A stretch of 64,000 nt of DNA from Ornithodoros turicata (taxonomy: Eukaryota; Arthropoda; Arachnida; Ixodida; Argasidae): the NCBI RefSeq assembly GCF_037126465.1, contig NC_088201.1:135312052-135376051 (forward strand), read 5' to 3'. The stretch's first letter is position 1. Every line of letters begins with the position of its first letter. The notes beneath the pieces were generated by a model. That model ran no database searches, was not told the origin of the DNA, and saw only the letters and a list, made by a program, of their open reading frames with translations. A program made the translations under genes and the position numbers. This document shows, piece after piece, positions 41,640-53,050 of this stretch.

Positions 41640-42060
41640 AGGAAATTCTGGATTGGTTGAACACTTGAAAGAATGTCGCAATTGTTTCCCGCTATTCCAA
41701 GAGACCTGTGTTTTGAAAAAGGTGCGTGACCCGTTTAGGCGACACTTAGCCGAGTTCAAGGAGATTAAGTTGTCGAGACAATCGTGTTAGTGTTTCCTTG
41801 GTTTTCCCCCATTCCACCAATCAGGAGGTTATTGGGAGTGTAGGTTGTGTCATTAAATGGGTTTCTGAGTTTGAGAACGTGTCGTGTTGTTATTTTTCTG
41901 TTCCTTGATCAGGTTTCATGGTCGTTTTTACAATGTACCAACTCCCCTGTACCCTTGCACTTCTACCATTGACTTTGATAAAGGCCCTTGTAGGCATTAT
42001 GGATCGCATTTTGAGCTCCTGGTGCGGAAGGTTGATATACATTGGAACAAACTACCGAGG
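41640..42060 (+). pseudogene. Penelope-like element 3' fragment
   Basis: A frame reads KECRNCFPLFQETCVLKKVR and RRHLAEFKEI, similar in layout to the end of Penelope-like GIY-YIG endonucleases. Downstream is TTTGATAAAGGCCCTTGTAG and CATTTTGAGCTCC, a 3' UTR pattern that I associate with this group. It is truncated at the 5' side. The assignment is tentative. Confidence 0.4.
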
Positions 42061-42284
42061 CGGTGGTTTCCAGTTGTGTTCCAAGACATATCCATCATGT
42101 CTACTAGAGAGCCGCAAAGTTTTTTCGTTACTGTCATTTAGTAGGCTTCAGAAGGATTCGCTGTAACGAGGAGTACAAATAAGGGCATTTTATGTATATT
42201 GCCTTCGGGTCTCGTGACCTGTAGTTTGGTGACTGAACCAGAATCCGAATAAAGCCCTTGCAGAGCACAAGCATGTTGGTTTCT

Positions 42285-42447
42285 AACGTGGTGGTGGTGG
42301 TGATGGTGGTGATAGGGCTTGCCGTTGTCGGCCTCACGTATGTGGGCAACGTCACGACTGAGGACCTGGAGGAATGTGCGTCCTGGGCCGACTTCTAAGG
42401 GAACTGTGCCGACATATGTCTGAAAGCGTCTGAGGAAAACCCAGGTA
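42285..42447 (-). mobile_element. SINE 1 fragment, head missing
   Basis: Reverse complement of the SINE at 53,920: (GGT)n, GGGCTTGCCGTTGTCGGCCT, CAACGTCACGACTGAGG, AAGGGAACTGTGCCGACATA, TGTCTGAAAGCGTCTGAGGA. The tRNA-like head is absent, so it is 5'-truncated. Confidence 0.75.
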
Positions 42448-42731
42448 ACGTAATAATTCGCAGGCGGCACTTGTATCCACTCCCGAGTATGCGTTTGTGG
42501 AATGGGTGTGGCAGTTGTGTGTCGTGGCATGAACATTGTGGATGATGTCACTGAGGATAATTTCATCAGCAGCATCTTTCCATGGTATTGTAACGTCTTC
42601 GACGGAGCCACACGTAGGAGTTGATGCTGGAGCTTGCTGCTTCGACGAGGTAGGCAACTTAGGTGGCCTTGCCATCTTAGGTCTTGACAGTTTTTTCCAC
42701 TTCTTCCCGTGTCAGTCCAGATGTCGCCCAG

Positions 42732-42832
42732 TGGGGGGGGGGGGGGGGGTATATAAGTTTAATGAACAGGAGAAGGCGTCCACGCAGGGAGAGGTCAGCC
42801 AGACCTATGTCGGCTTGCTACGCCCTGGTGGA
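42732..42832 (-). mobile_element. I-type LINE 3' terminus with an 18-G run
   Basis: A long G-run (about 42,732-42,749) is followed by TATATAAGTTTAATGAACAG, GAGAGGTCAGCCAGACCTAT and GGCTTGCTACG, the reverse-complement LINE 3' module. The longest G-run in the window marks the 3' end. Confidence 0.65.
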
Positions 42833-42940
42833 GCAAAAAACAAAGGCCGGCTTCGTCGCTGTGGAGGAGCGGGGCAAGCTTAAAACGGTCGTGCTTTCAT
42901 GTGCAGCAATAGGATAGGACATTTCAGAACATACAAGAAG

Positions 42941-43174
42941 ATGCTTCTTGTGCTCATCTCACCCGTTTTGATACTGGTGTGTCTGACGGTAGCTGCAGTG
43001 ATCGGTAAGGAGTATTTCTAACCCACAGATGTAATTCTTGCAAGCTTTTCCATTGCAGACAGTCCTACTCACCCTGAAGGCTATAGGACATTGTTGAATG
43101 CAGAATATGATATCCACACAAAACTCAAAGTCGAAAGGAATTCTAAGGGGACAGATTCGGTGGACTATTCTTGA
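42941..43174 (+). CDS. Candidate two-exon gene for a small secreted peptide (59 aa)
   Basis: Exon 1 (42,941-43,004) starts at ATG and encodes MLLVLISPVLILVCLTVAAV, a classic signal peptide. A donor G/GTAAGG follows at 43,005. An intron of only 54 bases ends at TTTTCCATTGCAG (43,058). Exon 2 (43,059-43,171) restores the frame and encodes 37 further residues after the split codon (SPTHPEGYRTLLNAEYDIHT, then a charged tail), with TGA at 43,172-43,174. Without splicing the frame stops after 26 codons. The mature part has no Cys and no family that I recognise. It could also be the first two exons of a longer gene. It is too short for most ORF finders and is not overlapped by a known repeat. Confidence 0.45.
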
Positions 43175-45580
43175 ACCCTACACAATCCTAACAAACCCTT
43201 GGGCCTCTCTGTGTGTGTAACTGGCAGCGTCCTTGCTCTCAGAACAATTGCAGTGTATCGCTTTCAACATAATGCAGAAATGCAAAGCCCATGCAGAAAT
43301 GCAGAAAAATGAAATACTGATAAAAACTTGCGTTAACAAGAACAATAATTCGGTTGTTCCATTTCGGGGCAGGAGAGGGTGTCAGGAAACGCTCGTTCTA
43401 GCTGAGATTGAAATGGTAACTTTTCAGCTCATGAAGAAAGACACAGTGAACTGCTGTGTCCTATTTAGTGGTGCTCTCGTGAGTGTCCCACGACCAAATG
43501 GAATGCGAGGCATGCAAACTGCAAACTGCAAACTGCAATAAAGGTGCTGTATCCCTTGTGCCCTGTATCCATCGCGTGTAGCAATGCGTTTGACCGAGCA
43601 TAGTGTGAGCTGCCGTTTCACCTGCCTGAGGAAATGTAGCCAGCTATGTTTGCTTTGCAGGCGTAACCAGACGAATTCATTTATATTGGGCATGCGTTGT
43701 AACAATGTCATATTTTCTGTCCCGATGAATCCAGTAGCCATTCCATTGGAGCTCCGAGTGTTGCAATACTGCCTCTGTTATATAGGACAATCTCTAGTTG
43801 GACACTTGAGCAACTGGCGTGAGCACGTATGCTGAGAGCTCACTGTGACACTGTGATCAACACATTTGAGAAGGAATGCATGATAGAGAGAAGACTAAAG
43901 CCACCAACAATGGAAAGTAATTGTTCTGAGGCTGGAGCATACAAAGGGAAAACACAAGCCTCAAGGTGCCCAGGAACGATACTTTGCACGAACGGACATT
44001 AATGGCTTCGAGTAATCATTGTTTCCATGACGCATGTTATGAAGACTGCTTGCAATAGGGGCACTGCGGACACTGAAGCTGATGCAGAGCATACATAATT
44101 AGCACCAATATTCACTGCCATGTTTTCATGTTATGCATCAGCGCATGTTATATCGGGTGTTCCCGAAGGTCCTGGCTGAATGATTCGTAAAAAGATGGCA
44201 TTATCGAAAAGCTCTCTTTTGAGTTAGCATCACTGAGAGATCTATCAAGAACTCAGCAGTGAGCCCTCGTATGAGCACGCTCAGTAATGAATTAAAACGG
44301 CTATGTTTTAGCTTTTACTTTGGACACTTTCGGGTCCACCGTCTTACTGAGCAGACCCTTAGCAAAAGATGTCCAGAAAGAAATTCACGCATTTTCGCAT
44401 TCATGTTCAAAGAACACCAACAACTTTATTTTGAGATGGAGAGTGGGGAGGTTCATCGCCAGGGGCGATACTCTACCCCATTGCTGGTTCGAAGAAGTGA
44501 CAGCGTTAGCTATATCACACACGCTCCGCAGTGGAGATCCGCACGTTATGCAACATGAGTTCTCCTTCATGAAGGTGGTTCCGTGCTGCACTCCTTTTCG
44601 CATTCTTCCGATGTTCGAAGCTGAACATGAATCGTGAAGTCGTCATTTCACAGGAACAGGAACTATTTTGGAACTATGTTCGAGTGCAGATGCAATGTTC
44701 AGGGCTTCTTCAGCTTTGCTCTCGTTTTTACCTTTCAATATATTGTTTGTGCATTGAAGCAATACCACTGTGGCTTCACTTATTCATCCTCGAGAGTCTA
44801 GTAGTGTAACGCGCGTCTCGTGTTCAAGGTAGGTCAAGAAAAAGCTGTCGAAGTACTTCTTGAACGTTCCAGGAATCTGTTAGCGCACACATAAAGGAGC
44901 TCTAAAGCCACCGCCAGGTTTTCCCTGTTTACTTTTCCTTTTTCTGGGTGCAGTATGTTCTGCAACAAGTAAAGTTAGCTCCTGCCAAAGGACGACGGGC
45001 GCAGGTAACCTAGCTGCAGCGCGCACGCGCGACTCCTATGTTCCGCGCACCTTTCAAGGATACTCCAGTCTTGAAAAGAGCAAACTGGAGAATGAGGAAA
45101 TGAAGAGGGCAGGCAGTAACGTAGCCTGTTACCCTGTCGTGTGACTCGTCACGTAAATGTAGACGGCGCAGCACAAGGGGCTACAAGCGGCGCGTGAGCT
45201 GAGAAGAAAAAAAAAAAATAAGAGGAAAGGCATAGGGACTTTTCGATATCACACGAAGACCGTGTCGGCTGTCGCCGACTGCCTGCTGCGACTATTTTAA
45301 TAAATTTGATAATAGCGACTTGCATGGCTACTGCAGCATGACCAACGAGATAGGGTTTAGAGCCATGATAAGTCGACAATTAGCATTGCTCGAAGTCCTG
45401 CCTCGTTTGTCCAGACGATGTCGACACGACGCTTTCATGGCGTGAAGGAGGCTGCGCGCCTTAATTCTTCGTGCTTTCTTTTTCCTTTCCCAAGATTACG
45501 CGCATCTTATACATGGTTGAGCTGTGTCTCCCTACGTCGCTGGTCACGTGAGGGGAGTAGCGTACATAACGACGTGCTCT
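43175..45580. other. Stretch without recognisable gene
   Basis: Small features only: a GCAAACTGCAAACTGCAAAC triplication at about 43,515-43,537 and a dispersed block at 43,925-43,975 (TTGTTCTGAGGCTGGAGCAT, AAGCCTCAA) related to 7745. Frames at 43,233-43,541, 43,584-43,835 and 44,259-44,637 show no domain. Confidence 0.4.
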
Positions 45581-45581
45581 C

Positions 45582-45725
45582 GTTCTGTGATGCGCTCTTT
45601 TCACGAGAAGTATTTTTCAAAGGTGTGAGGAACAGAGCCCTCGCGCTCGCTCTATAGGTGACCAACGCTCATCGTTCTTTCGCAGGAGCTCATTTTATTC
45701 ATTGGAGAACACTCTGCGCCGAAAA
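45582..45725. repeat. Dispersed repeat, copy of 12.40-12.56 kb
   Basis: Collinear blocks GATGCGCTCTTTTCACGAGA, CGCTCATCGTTCTTTCGCAG and TTGGAGAACACTCTGCGCCG. Unknown family. Confidence 0.65.
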
Positions 45726-46145
45726 ACGAAAAAAAAAAAAAATATCTGGGTGCCACCTGAGTGCTCCTTTTTGCAGTTCTCACCTCCTCCAAATACATAT
45801 CACATCTCTCTACCGGGATTTTTATACCTCGTCCACGTCGATAATTACGGAAATCCGTTCGTTAATATCCCACAGTATGTAGGCCAGCGAGACGCGTTAC
45901 CGTGTGCGAGTTCCAGCTACAGGATCTGCACAGGTGGAATTTCCTGAAGGATGCTACACTCTTAACTCCGTACCCTTTAGTAAAGGGTAAAAAATCGCAA
46001 TATTTTACCCTCTATTTCAGAAGCTACCAGGTACCCTCTGAGTGACACCTTTTATACAAGTTACAAGGAAACCCACTAATTAGAGGTTACGGCCTTCAAT
46101 CCAGCACCTGCCCGTAAAGGTTACGCCAACGTGCGGCTTTTTATA
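45726..46145. other. Spacer, possible decayed MITE end
   Basis: TACACTCTTAACTCC at about 45,956 resembles a MITE family 1 tip, but the rest does not follow. No gene. Confidence 0.3.
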
Positions 46146-46357
46146 CAGGATGTTCATTTTTATTCGCAACAGAGTAGCGCTCATTTGGCAGGTGGGTTAT
46201 GTGAACCTTTGCTAATTAGTCGATCCGTAGTTACAAACACATGCGTCAGGAAATGTCGGAAATGTTTGTAACTACGGATGGGTTAATTTGCGAAAATTAA
46301 CATAACCCACCTGTCAAATGAGCGCTGGTGTGATGCGAATAAAAACAAACACCCTGT
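46146..46357. mobile_element. Palindromic MITE, about 212 bp
   Basis: The tips ACAGGATGTTCATTTTTATTC and GAATAAAAACAAACACCCTGT are inverted. Inner arms share GAGCGCTCATTTG..AGGTGGGTTATGT and TTTGTAACTACGGATGGGTT. Noncoding. The tips resemble the large foldback at 40.6 kb. Confidence 0.7.
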
Positions 46358-47753
46358 GCGTGGGATATGGACAGACATTTACAGAACACACCAAGGTACC
46401 AAAATGAACCAGCAGAAAAGGAGATCTTGAACATATGTATATTACAAAAACAGAAGTCTGTCGAGAGGTGACACATTGTGCACAAGTGCGATTCTGGTGT
46501 GAGGAGAAACCATGGTCGCTTTACCATGTATGTGGAAAAAAGAACTATCTTCTAAGTGAGAAGCAATGCATAAAAGTGCGAGGAAGCTAGCGAGTCAAAA
46601 CAACTGACCTATGTTTGCTAAGCTGAACACACCCAACGAAATGGAGAACTGCAGCAGAAAAAAAATTATTCCACATTCGTGTTGCAGAGGCGAGCGCAAA
46701 TGGCAATACAGTATTACATAAAACGCACACAACCTTGAGGAATATGAGTGTACAGTAACGCAGGAGACACTACATTACTGCGTTATCAGCGTTGGAGGCG
46801 CTCTGGGACGAGTTTGTGAGGTACTGCATTGCGCTGGTAACAGTATGTGAACCTGCATGTGGGATCCTGGGAACAAAAGTTTGGGCAATGAGAGTAACAT
46901 TTACGGAACCATTCAAATCCGTACAAAGCACAAGGTACAAAGCAGCATAAATGCGGGAAGGCGTTCACTCCGCGATTGAGTCTTAGAATATCGTAAGAAT
47001 ACAACAAGTAGGAAGCTGCGAATTATATATCTCGATGCATATATCCGCAGCTCGCAAAATGCACGCCGGTGTATTGACTTGGCGACCAAGTAAGAGCAGA
47101 AAAGTAGCAAGCGTAGGTGGCGTTCATATGCAGGACCGCAAAACGCTTGCCATAATCACAACAAACCTGCGCTAAGAGCTCTTGCTATCAAAATAACGCA
47201 CGTACCTAGCACAAAATGTACACTTACCCAGTGTATGAAGTGTGTGAATTAGGGCTGCGGTGGTGACGTTCGTTTTCGGTTATATATTCTTTGCCAATCT
47301 TCGCACTCACTACACTTTCCCCTGAGAACACCCCTCAGGCCTCACAGGCCTCAGACCTCCTCACAAGCTCCGTGCATCGAAGCAAGAGTCTCGTGACAGC
47401 AAGAGATTTTTTGCTTGTTTGCATGCGCAACAAATTATGCGAACTTATCTGTCTTGTAGCGTGTTTGAGATGCCGTACAGAGCGTTCAATTGCTCACGCG
47501 TTTCTTGCAAAGTACATGGAGTATTTGCGCTAACTCACCAGGTAGAGGGCTTCAACCAGCGCTTCAGTGCATCTGGTGAAGGCTACTTTACAGGTCAGAA
47601 ATTTGGAACCAAAATGGAACCTCGAAGACCTCAATATTCGTTAACGAAACTTGAACCATATGTTTCGGTATGACACAGACAACGTCCCACTAGAAAAAGA
47701 ATGCAAAGCGGTAAGAACGGAACGTGCTGCACGCGCTTTTCTATTCCTAATAC
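46358..47753. other. Stretch without recognisable gene
   Basis: No LTR matching 51,342 is found here, so the gypsy element that follows lacks its 5' end. Frames at 46,786-47,110 and 47,291-47,673 show no motif. Confidence 0.4.
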
Positions 47754-48101
47754 ATGGCTTCTATGGGAGCAGTATCAGGTGAAGCCTGCTTTACGTTTTG
47801 TCCCGAATTGCTGGGCATGACGACGTCCCAAGCCTCGCGATTACATCGGCTCGAACAACGACATCAGCAACTTACGGACGCCTTGCAGTCCCTTACTACT
47901 TCCCAGCGCCCAAGGCTTCGTCGCCGTTCTGCTTCGAGATCCTCATCGCGCCGCACCCCTTCACCCGCTGCCCCAACACCTCCCGATGCCACCCAGATGG
48001 GGGCTCGTCTCTGCTGGTACCACCACCGCTTTCGCCATCATGCCCAGCACTGTATCCTGCCCTGTGCGTGGCAGGAAAACCAACGGGCCGACCCCTGATG
48101 A
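47754..48101 (+). pseudogene. Ty3/gypsy gag C-terminus (element 2), 5'-truncated
   Basis: The frame reads [20 protein letters not shown], a Ser/Arg-rich stretch, then [20 protein letters not shown], a CHCC-type zinc motif, and stops at 48,099. The preceding part of Gag is absent. A CHCC zinc motif rather than CCHC points to the CsRn1/Kabuki-like group of Ty3/gypsy (inference). The pol frame overlaps it in the -1 frame, which would fit -1 frameshifting. Confidence 0.6.
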
Positions 48102-50066
48102 CGGCAAGTGGTCCTGGCCCTGTTTCCAGCCGTCTCTTCATCATTCGCGATCGCATTGCGGGATACCGCCTCCTTGTCGACACTGGCGCGGAGATCAGTG
48201 TTATCCCGGCTTCTGCTGCTGACCGTCGCCGTGCTCACTCTGGCTCTAACCTCCAAGCCGCCAATGGGACCACTATCAAAACTTACGGTTCCCTCACGCT
48301 TGACCTGGGCTTAAGAAGAACATTTCGTTGGGATTTCGTCCTGGCTGATGTTTCGCAGCCTATTCTTGGCGCGGACTTCTTGGCCTTCTTTAGTCTGTCT
48401 GTGGACGTCCGCCACCGGCGCCTTCTCGACAATAGTACGTCTCTACGGGTGAAGGGCACGTCATCCTCCCACTCCCCGCTTGGCATCCGTGCCCTGCGTC
48501 CCACTTCACCGTATGACGCCATCCTAGACGAATTTCCTGACATAACCAAGCCCTGCAACCTCAAGGCTCCCGTCAAACACAGCGTCTTGCATCACATCGT
48601 CACAACTGGTCCCCCAGTGTCTTCCCGCTACCGGCGGCTGCATGGCGACCGCCTCACCATTGCCAAACGGGAATTTGAGCATATGCTCAAACTTGGCATA
48701 ATCCGCTCGTCCTCCAGTAGCTTGGCGTCGCCATTGCATATGGTTCCCAAGACCGACCCCGGCGACTGGAGGCCGTGCGGCGATTATTGGGCTTTTAACA
48801 CCAAGACCGTTCCCGACAAGTACCCTCTGCACCATATACATGACTTCACCGCTGACCTGGCTGGATGCACTGTTTTCACGACTCTCGATCTCGTTAAAGC
48901 TTACCATCAGATACAGATGCACCCTCTCGACATCCCGAAGACAGCTGTCATCACGCCCTTTGGGCTCTTCGAGTTCGTCAAGGTGCCCTTTGGCTTACGC
49001 AACGCCGCGCAGAGCTTCCAGCGCTTTATCAACGACGTCTTGCGCAGTTTACCACCCGTTTACGCCTACTTAGACGATCTTCTCATTGCAAGCGCCTCGC
49101 AGCAAGAGCACATTGCGCACCTTCGGCAAGTTTTCACACGCCTGCAAGATCATGGCCTTGTCATAAACGTGAAGAAATGCCGCTTTGAGCAGCCGGAAGC
49201 TAAATTCCTCGGCCATCACATCGACCAACATGGTATTCGGCCTCTTGAGACCAAAGTCCAAGCTATCCGTGACTTCCCTCGGCCGCAAACAACCCGTCAG
49301 CTCCGACAATTCTTGGGTTTGCTGGATTTTCACCGTCGGTTTATCCACAACTGCGCCCACATCATCCAGCCTCTCACCGACCTCCTTAGGGCTTGCATGT
49401 CGGCATCGGCTCTGCTGGCGTGGTCGGAGGAAGCTGAGAGGGCCTTCTGCGCTGCTAAGGAGCCCTTGGCGAACGCCACCCTTCTTGTGCATCCCTCCCC
49501 GTCAGCACCCACTCGCTTGATGGCTGACGCCTCTACTACAGCTATTGGCGCTGTCCTGCAGCAGTTGGTTGACGACAAGTGGCAACCGCTCGGATTCTTT
49601 TTCCGTCGCCTTCAACCTGCGGAAGTTCGTTACAGTACGTTTGGCCGCGAACTTCTCGCAGTGTACGCCGCAGTCAAACACTTCCACTTCTTTCTGGAAG
49701 GCCGTGAGTTTCATATTCTCACGGACCACAAGCCTTTGACATTCGCGTACACCGCCAACCGTTCCAGCTACTGCGAACGCGAAACCCGCCAACTTGCCTT
49801 CATATCTGAATTCTGCACCGACATCCGCCACATCCCCGGAATAGAGAATTCGGCCGCTGACGCCCTTTCCCGCATCAACGCTATTCCTTTCCTGCCCTCC
49901 CCGGTGAACATTGGGGAGCTCTGCGATGCCCAAGCACAAGATCCTGAGCTCAACGACCACCTCTCCGGCACTTCCTCTTTGGCGCTGCGTCCCGTGACCC
50001 TCCCAGGCTTTACAAAGCCTCTCTTCTGCGACACGTCTACGCCTTGCCCCCGCCCATTCGTCCCCG
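48000..50066 (+). pseudogene. Ty3/gypsy pol: protease, RT, RNase H (element 2)
   Basis: The frame is open from 47,798, but homology begins near 48,090. Protease: [17 protein letters not shown] (about 48,166-48,215). [49 protein letters not shown] and [11 protein letters not shown] (about 48,755-49,100), an intact YLDD box. The normal family motif is RPCGDYRALN, so YWAFN is altered. RNase [17 protein letters not shown] to ADALSRI (about 49,515-49,870). Near 50,060-50,070 a one-base shift moves the integrase into another frame, and the original frame then runs on to 50,218 without homology. The region itself shows almost no decay, so the copy is fairly young. Confidence 0.8.
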
Positions 50067-50894
50067 ACCCTTGCGCCGCCGGATCTTTACCCAGAACCAT
50101 AATCTGGCACACCCCGGCGTGCGTGCAACCCATAAGGCCATTATATCCCGCTATGTCTGGCCTAGCATTAACAAGGACGTTCGGGCCTGGACCCGGTCTT
50201 GCATGGCATGTCAGCTGACAAAAGTTCATCGTCATACCCGAACACCAACTAGCGCCCTCCCCGCTTCCGAAGCTCGGTTCCATCATGTGCATCTGGATTT
50301 GGTTGGGCCGCTTCCCATTTCGCAGGGTAACCGATACCTCTTCACCTGTGTTGATAGGTTTACCCGTTGGGCGGAAGTGCTACCGATCCCCGACGCCACG
50401 GTCGACGGCTCAACCCCTGATTGGACTTCACTGCAAATCCGAATCTACAGTCCTGTCTTTCCCATTTCCTTTTTTTTTTCTTTTTTTTACGGACCTGCGT
50501 TAGTCGTGACGTTGCCCGCCTTGCGAGGCCGACTACGGCAAGCAGTTACACCACCACCACCACGGCCGACACAGTTGGTCGTGCATTCCTTTTCGGTTGG
50601 GTCGCGCGCTTCGGCTGCCCTGGCATCGTCACCACAGATAGAGGTCGCCAATTTACCTCCCGTAGCTTCGGAGCCCTCCTCTCTGCCATCGGCGCAAAGC
50701 ATTCGAGGACCACGGCCTACCACCCTTCAGCGAACGGCATGGTCGAACGTCTGCACAGGCAGCTGAAAGCCGCCATCTGCGCGAGAAGCGACTCGGCGAA
50801 TTGGGTCGATCACCTGCCCTGGGTGCTCTTAGGTCTTCGCTCTTCCCTCAAGCAGGACCTCCAGTGTAGCCCCTCGGACTTGGTTGCCCGCTGA
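50067..50894 (+). pseudogene. Ty3/gypsy integrase (element 2), split by a SINE
   Basis: The first part (frame of 50,044-50,766) has [28 protein letters not shown] and CMACQL, the zinc-binding HHCC module. Next come HHVHLDLVGPLP with the first catalytic Asp and RWAEVLPIPDAT. About 160 bases of SINE follow. The integrase resumes in a different frame with ADTVGRAFLFGWVARFGCPG, TTDRGRQFTS (second Asp) and NGMVERLHRQLKAA (catalytic Glu), ending with a stop at 50,892. All three catalytic residues remain, but in separated frames. Confidence 0.75.
50406..50562 (+). mobile_element. SINE 1-type fragment inserted in integrase
   Basis: The insert ends GTCGTGACGTTGCCCGCCTT, GAGGCCGACTACGGCAAGCA, TACACCACCACCACCACGG, which is the SINE 1 tail. 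Flanks CACGGTCGAC (50,396-50,405) and CACGGCCGAC (about 50,563) look like a 10-bp target duplication that differs by one base. The upstream body has a long T-rich part. It disrupts the gypsy integrase at a residue between its first and second catalytic Asp. Confidence 0.7.
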
Positions 50895-51341
50895 GGCTTC
50901 CCGGCGACTTCCTCAGCTCCCCCTCCCCCGCGCCTCCCAGTGCTCATGACTTTGCCGCACAGCTTCGCGACCATTTCCGGGATCTTCAGCCCGTATCCCT
51001 ACGCCAGCCCACTAATTGGAAGATCTTTGTCCACACGGACCTCTAGACCTCTTCTCACGTCTTCGTTCGCGCGGACCACGTTAAGCCGCCACTCACCCCA
51101 GCGTACACTGGTCCCCACCGCTTATTAGCGCAAGGTGAGAAGACGGTGACAGTCGACATCAATGGCCGCCCGGAGGTACTCACGAAAGACAGAGTCAAGC
51201 CCGCCTACTTCGACGCACTACTCTCTCCCGTCCATCTTCCGGCGTCGCCTCCACTTTGCCCGGTTCCCCGATCACTACCCTCCTCAAGAAAAGTCTCCTG
51301 GCATTCTGCTCTGGTTACCTACCAGTTTAGGGGGGGAGGCC
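50895..51341 (+). pseudogene. Gypsy element 2 pol C-terminus and polypurine tract
   Basis: Shifted frames resemble the integrase C-terminal region (AQLRDHFRDLQPVSLRQPTN-like, then a VLTKDRVKPAYF block at about 51,175-51,215), followed by the polypurine tract GGGGGGGAGGCC at about 51,330-51,341, where plus-strand DNA synthesis would begin. Confidence 0.6.
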
Positions 51342-51513
51342 TGTAGCATCTTCGCCGCCTAAAGACGACGAGTGCCCAGCTCGCTGGAGCGAGCGACGAC
51401 GAGCGCTCAGCAGACCTGAGCGCGAGCGCCTGGTTCACTTTAATCACTTTCAGTTCTGACACAGAACTAGCTGGTTGTCAGCTCTTTCTTCCGTGGCACC
51501 TTTGCCACATTAT
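51342..51513 (+). repeat. 3' LTR of gypsy element 2 (end uncertain)
   Basis: It starts TGTAGCATCTTCGCCGCC directly after the polypurine tract, as LTRs do. A possible CA end is TTTGCCACA at about 51,513. With no 5' LTR in the window the end cannot be confirmed. Confidence 0.55.
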
Positions 51514-52159
51514 CGTCCTAGTTGTACTGAAAATAACGGTCAGAGTCATGTAGACAAAAAGATATGAAAAACCAAAAAGGGTTACATGATGACAGCAAAT
51601 CTTTGGACAAGTGGGTTTTGTATAACGAACATGAAGCTCAGAGCCAGTACAAGGACGGACAGACCCGTCTCATGTCTATCTTCCCTTGTCCACACCCTGT
51701 GCTTCATGTTCGTTATAACGAGTGTTCGTGTATATTATAACTGTATCGTATCGTGTATCGTATCGTATCGTATCGTGTACATATAAATATATATTATAAC
51801 TTCATGCTCGTTATAACGAACACGAAACACGTCCCAATCAATGTCCTCGCCATGTATACATGGCAAGGACATTGATTGGGAACAGTTCCCGAGAAAAAAC
51901 GTGAGAAAACGTGGTGTGTCGTATTAAAAAGTACCATATTAACGACTGCGTTTTCTGCGGACGACCACCAGATGTCAAATAGGCCCCCAGATCTCGTGGG
52001 GATACTGGATGGGAGATTACAAATAATTCAGGTCCCTCCAAGGCTGGCTTTGTGAAGCTTTCCACGACGTCCTCACCTTGACGCCAGTGGTTTATCCAGA
52101 AGCCGAAGCACGGGAGGGGGGGGGGGTCGCTAAAAATTCGGAAAGAGGGTCATTATTGC
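51514..52159. other. Spacer with ATCGT microsatellite and a 48-bp palindrome
   Basis: (ATCGT)n lies at about 51,737-51,777. ATGTTCGTTATAACGA-type words occur at 51,626, 51,706 and 51,805. CCAATCAATGTCCTCGCCAT and its inverse form a 48-bp palindrome at 51,833-51,880 with centre GTATAC. A G-run follows at 52,118-52,127. No gene. Confidence 0.6.
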
Positions 52160-52413
52160 ACGTTCTTAAAAATGAACTTCACCGCATAGCACGCTCCTAG
52201 CCAACCATAATATCGAATGATATCGTTATCTGCCCTGATTTGTTGAAAAGGGGAGGCGTACGCCTTTTTTGTGACACTTATGCTGTTCATAATTCTCACA
52301 ACAAAGGCCTGCGCCTCCCATTTGCAACAAATCAGGGGCGAAAACCTTGTCATTCGGGATGATGGTTGGCTAGGAGCGTGCTATGTGGTGAAGTTCGTTT
52401 TTAAGAGTGCAGC
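52160..52413. mobile_element. Palindromic MITE family 1, complete copy
   Basis: CGTTCTTAAAAATGAACTTC to GAAGTTCGTTTTTAAGAGTG. The core includes GGCGTACGCC and the shared centre TTTGTGACACTTATGCTGTT. Noncoding and self-complementary. Confidence 0.8.
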
Positions 52414-53050
52414 TACGTCATAACTGCTCAACGTATCATTACTGGATGTCATTACACCTGAAATAGCAAGAGCCTCCCCTATAGGGGGTACAGGTAAGAA
52501 CTGTTGGGATTGTGTCGCCAAACATTTGAGGGCGCTGGACACCTGAATAAATCACTGGCGCTACTGCTTTTCGTTAACGACGTTCGTAAGGAACGCATCA
52601 AAAGAACGTGTGCTGCACAATTTGGAGAATCAAAATAAGACTATACTCACTGCACGTGAATTGAAGGCGAACTGAAGGTGAGAGGACTTCGTGACGTGAC
52701 ACAGTACGCGTAAAGATTGAGAGAAGGCAAATGAACTGACAGGCAACTGGAACGAAGCAGAAATGGAACTGATGTAGAATGTACTGTGGCAAAGAGGGGG
52801 CGGGGAGGTGATTTTACCAACATGCGGCGTAGTATGATACCTCGTGGCTATGGGAGTAGCGCACTCCTCCACGAGCTGCCACCTCTAGCCTGCACCAGTC
52901 CACTCCTGTGAGCTGGAGTATAACACGTGGTGTCTCTGCTTGGTTTTACTACAAGAAGTACTCATGGGATGACCAAGTAAACGACCCTCCCAATGAAGAA
53001 CAGAAGATCGAGTAGAGAAAACAATGCCAAGGAGCAGTGAGGGAAGAGTG
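52414..53050. other. Spacer without recognisable gene
   Basis: Minus-strand frames at 52,598-52,872 lack motifs. Nothing else is visible. Confidence 0.4.

Noticed and set aside
42352..42675. 107-codon minus-strand frame starting MARPPKLPTSS
   Set aside because: Its last third is SINE sequence and no splice site closes the first part convincingly. An exon cannot be excluded.
49070..49492. Minus-strand frames opposite the gypsy pol gene
   Set aside because: Antisense shadows of GC-rich coding sequence.
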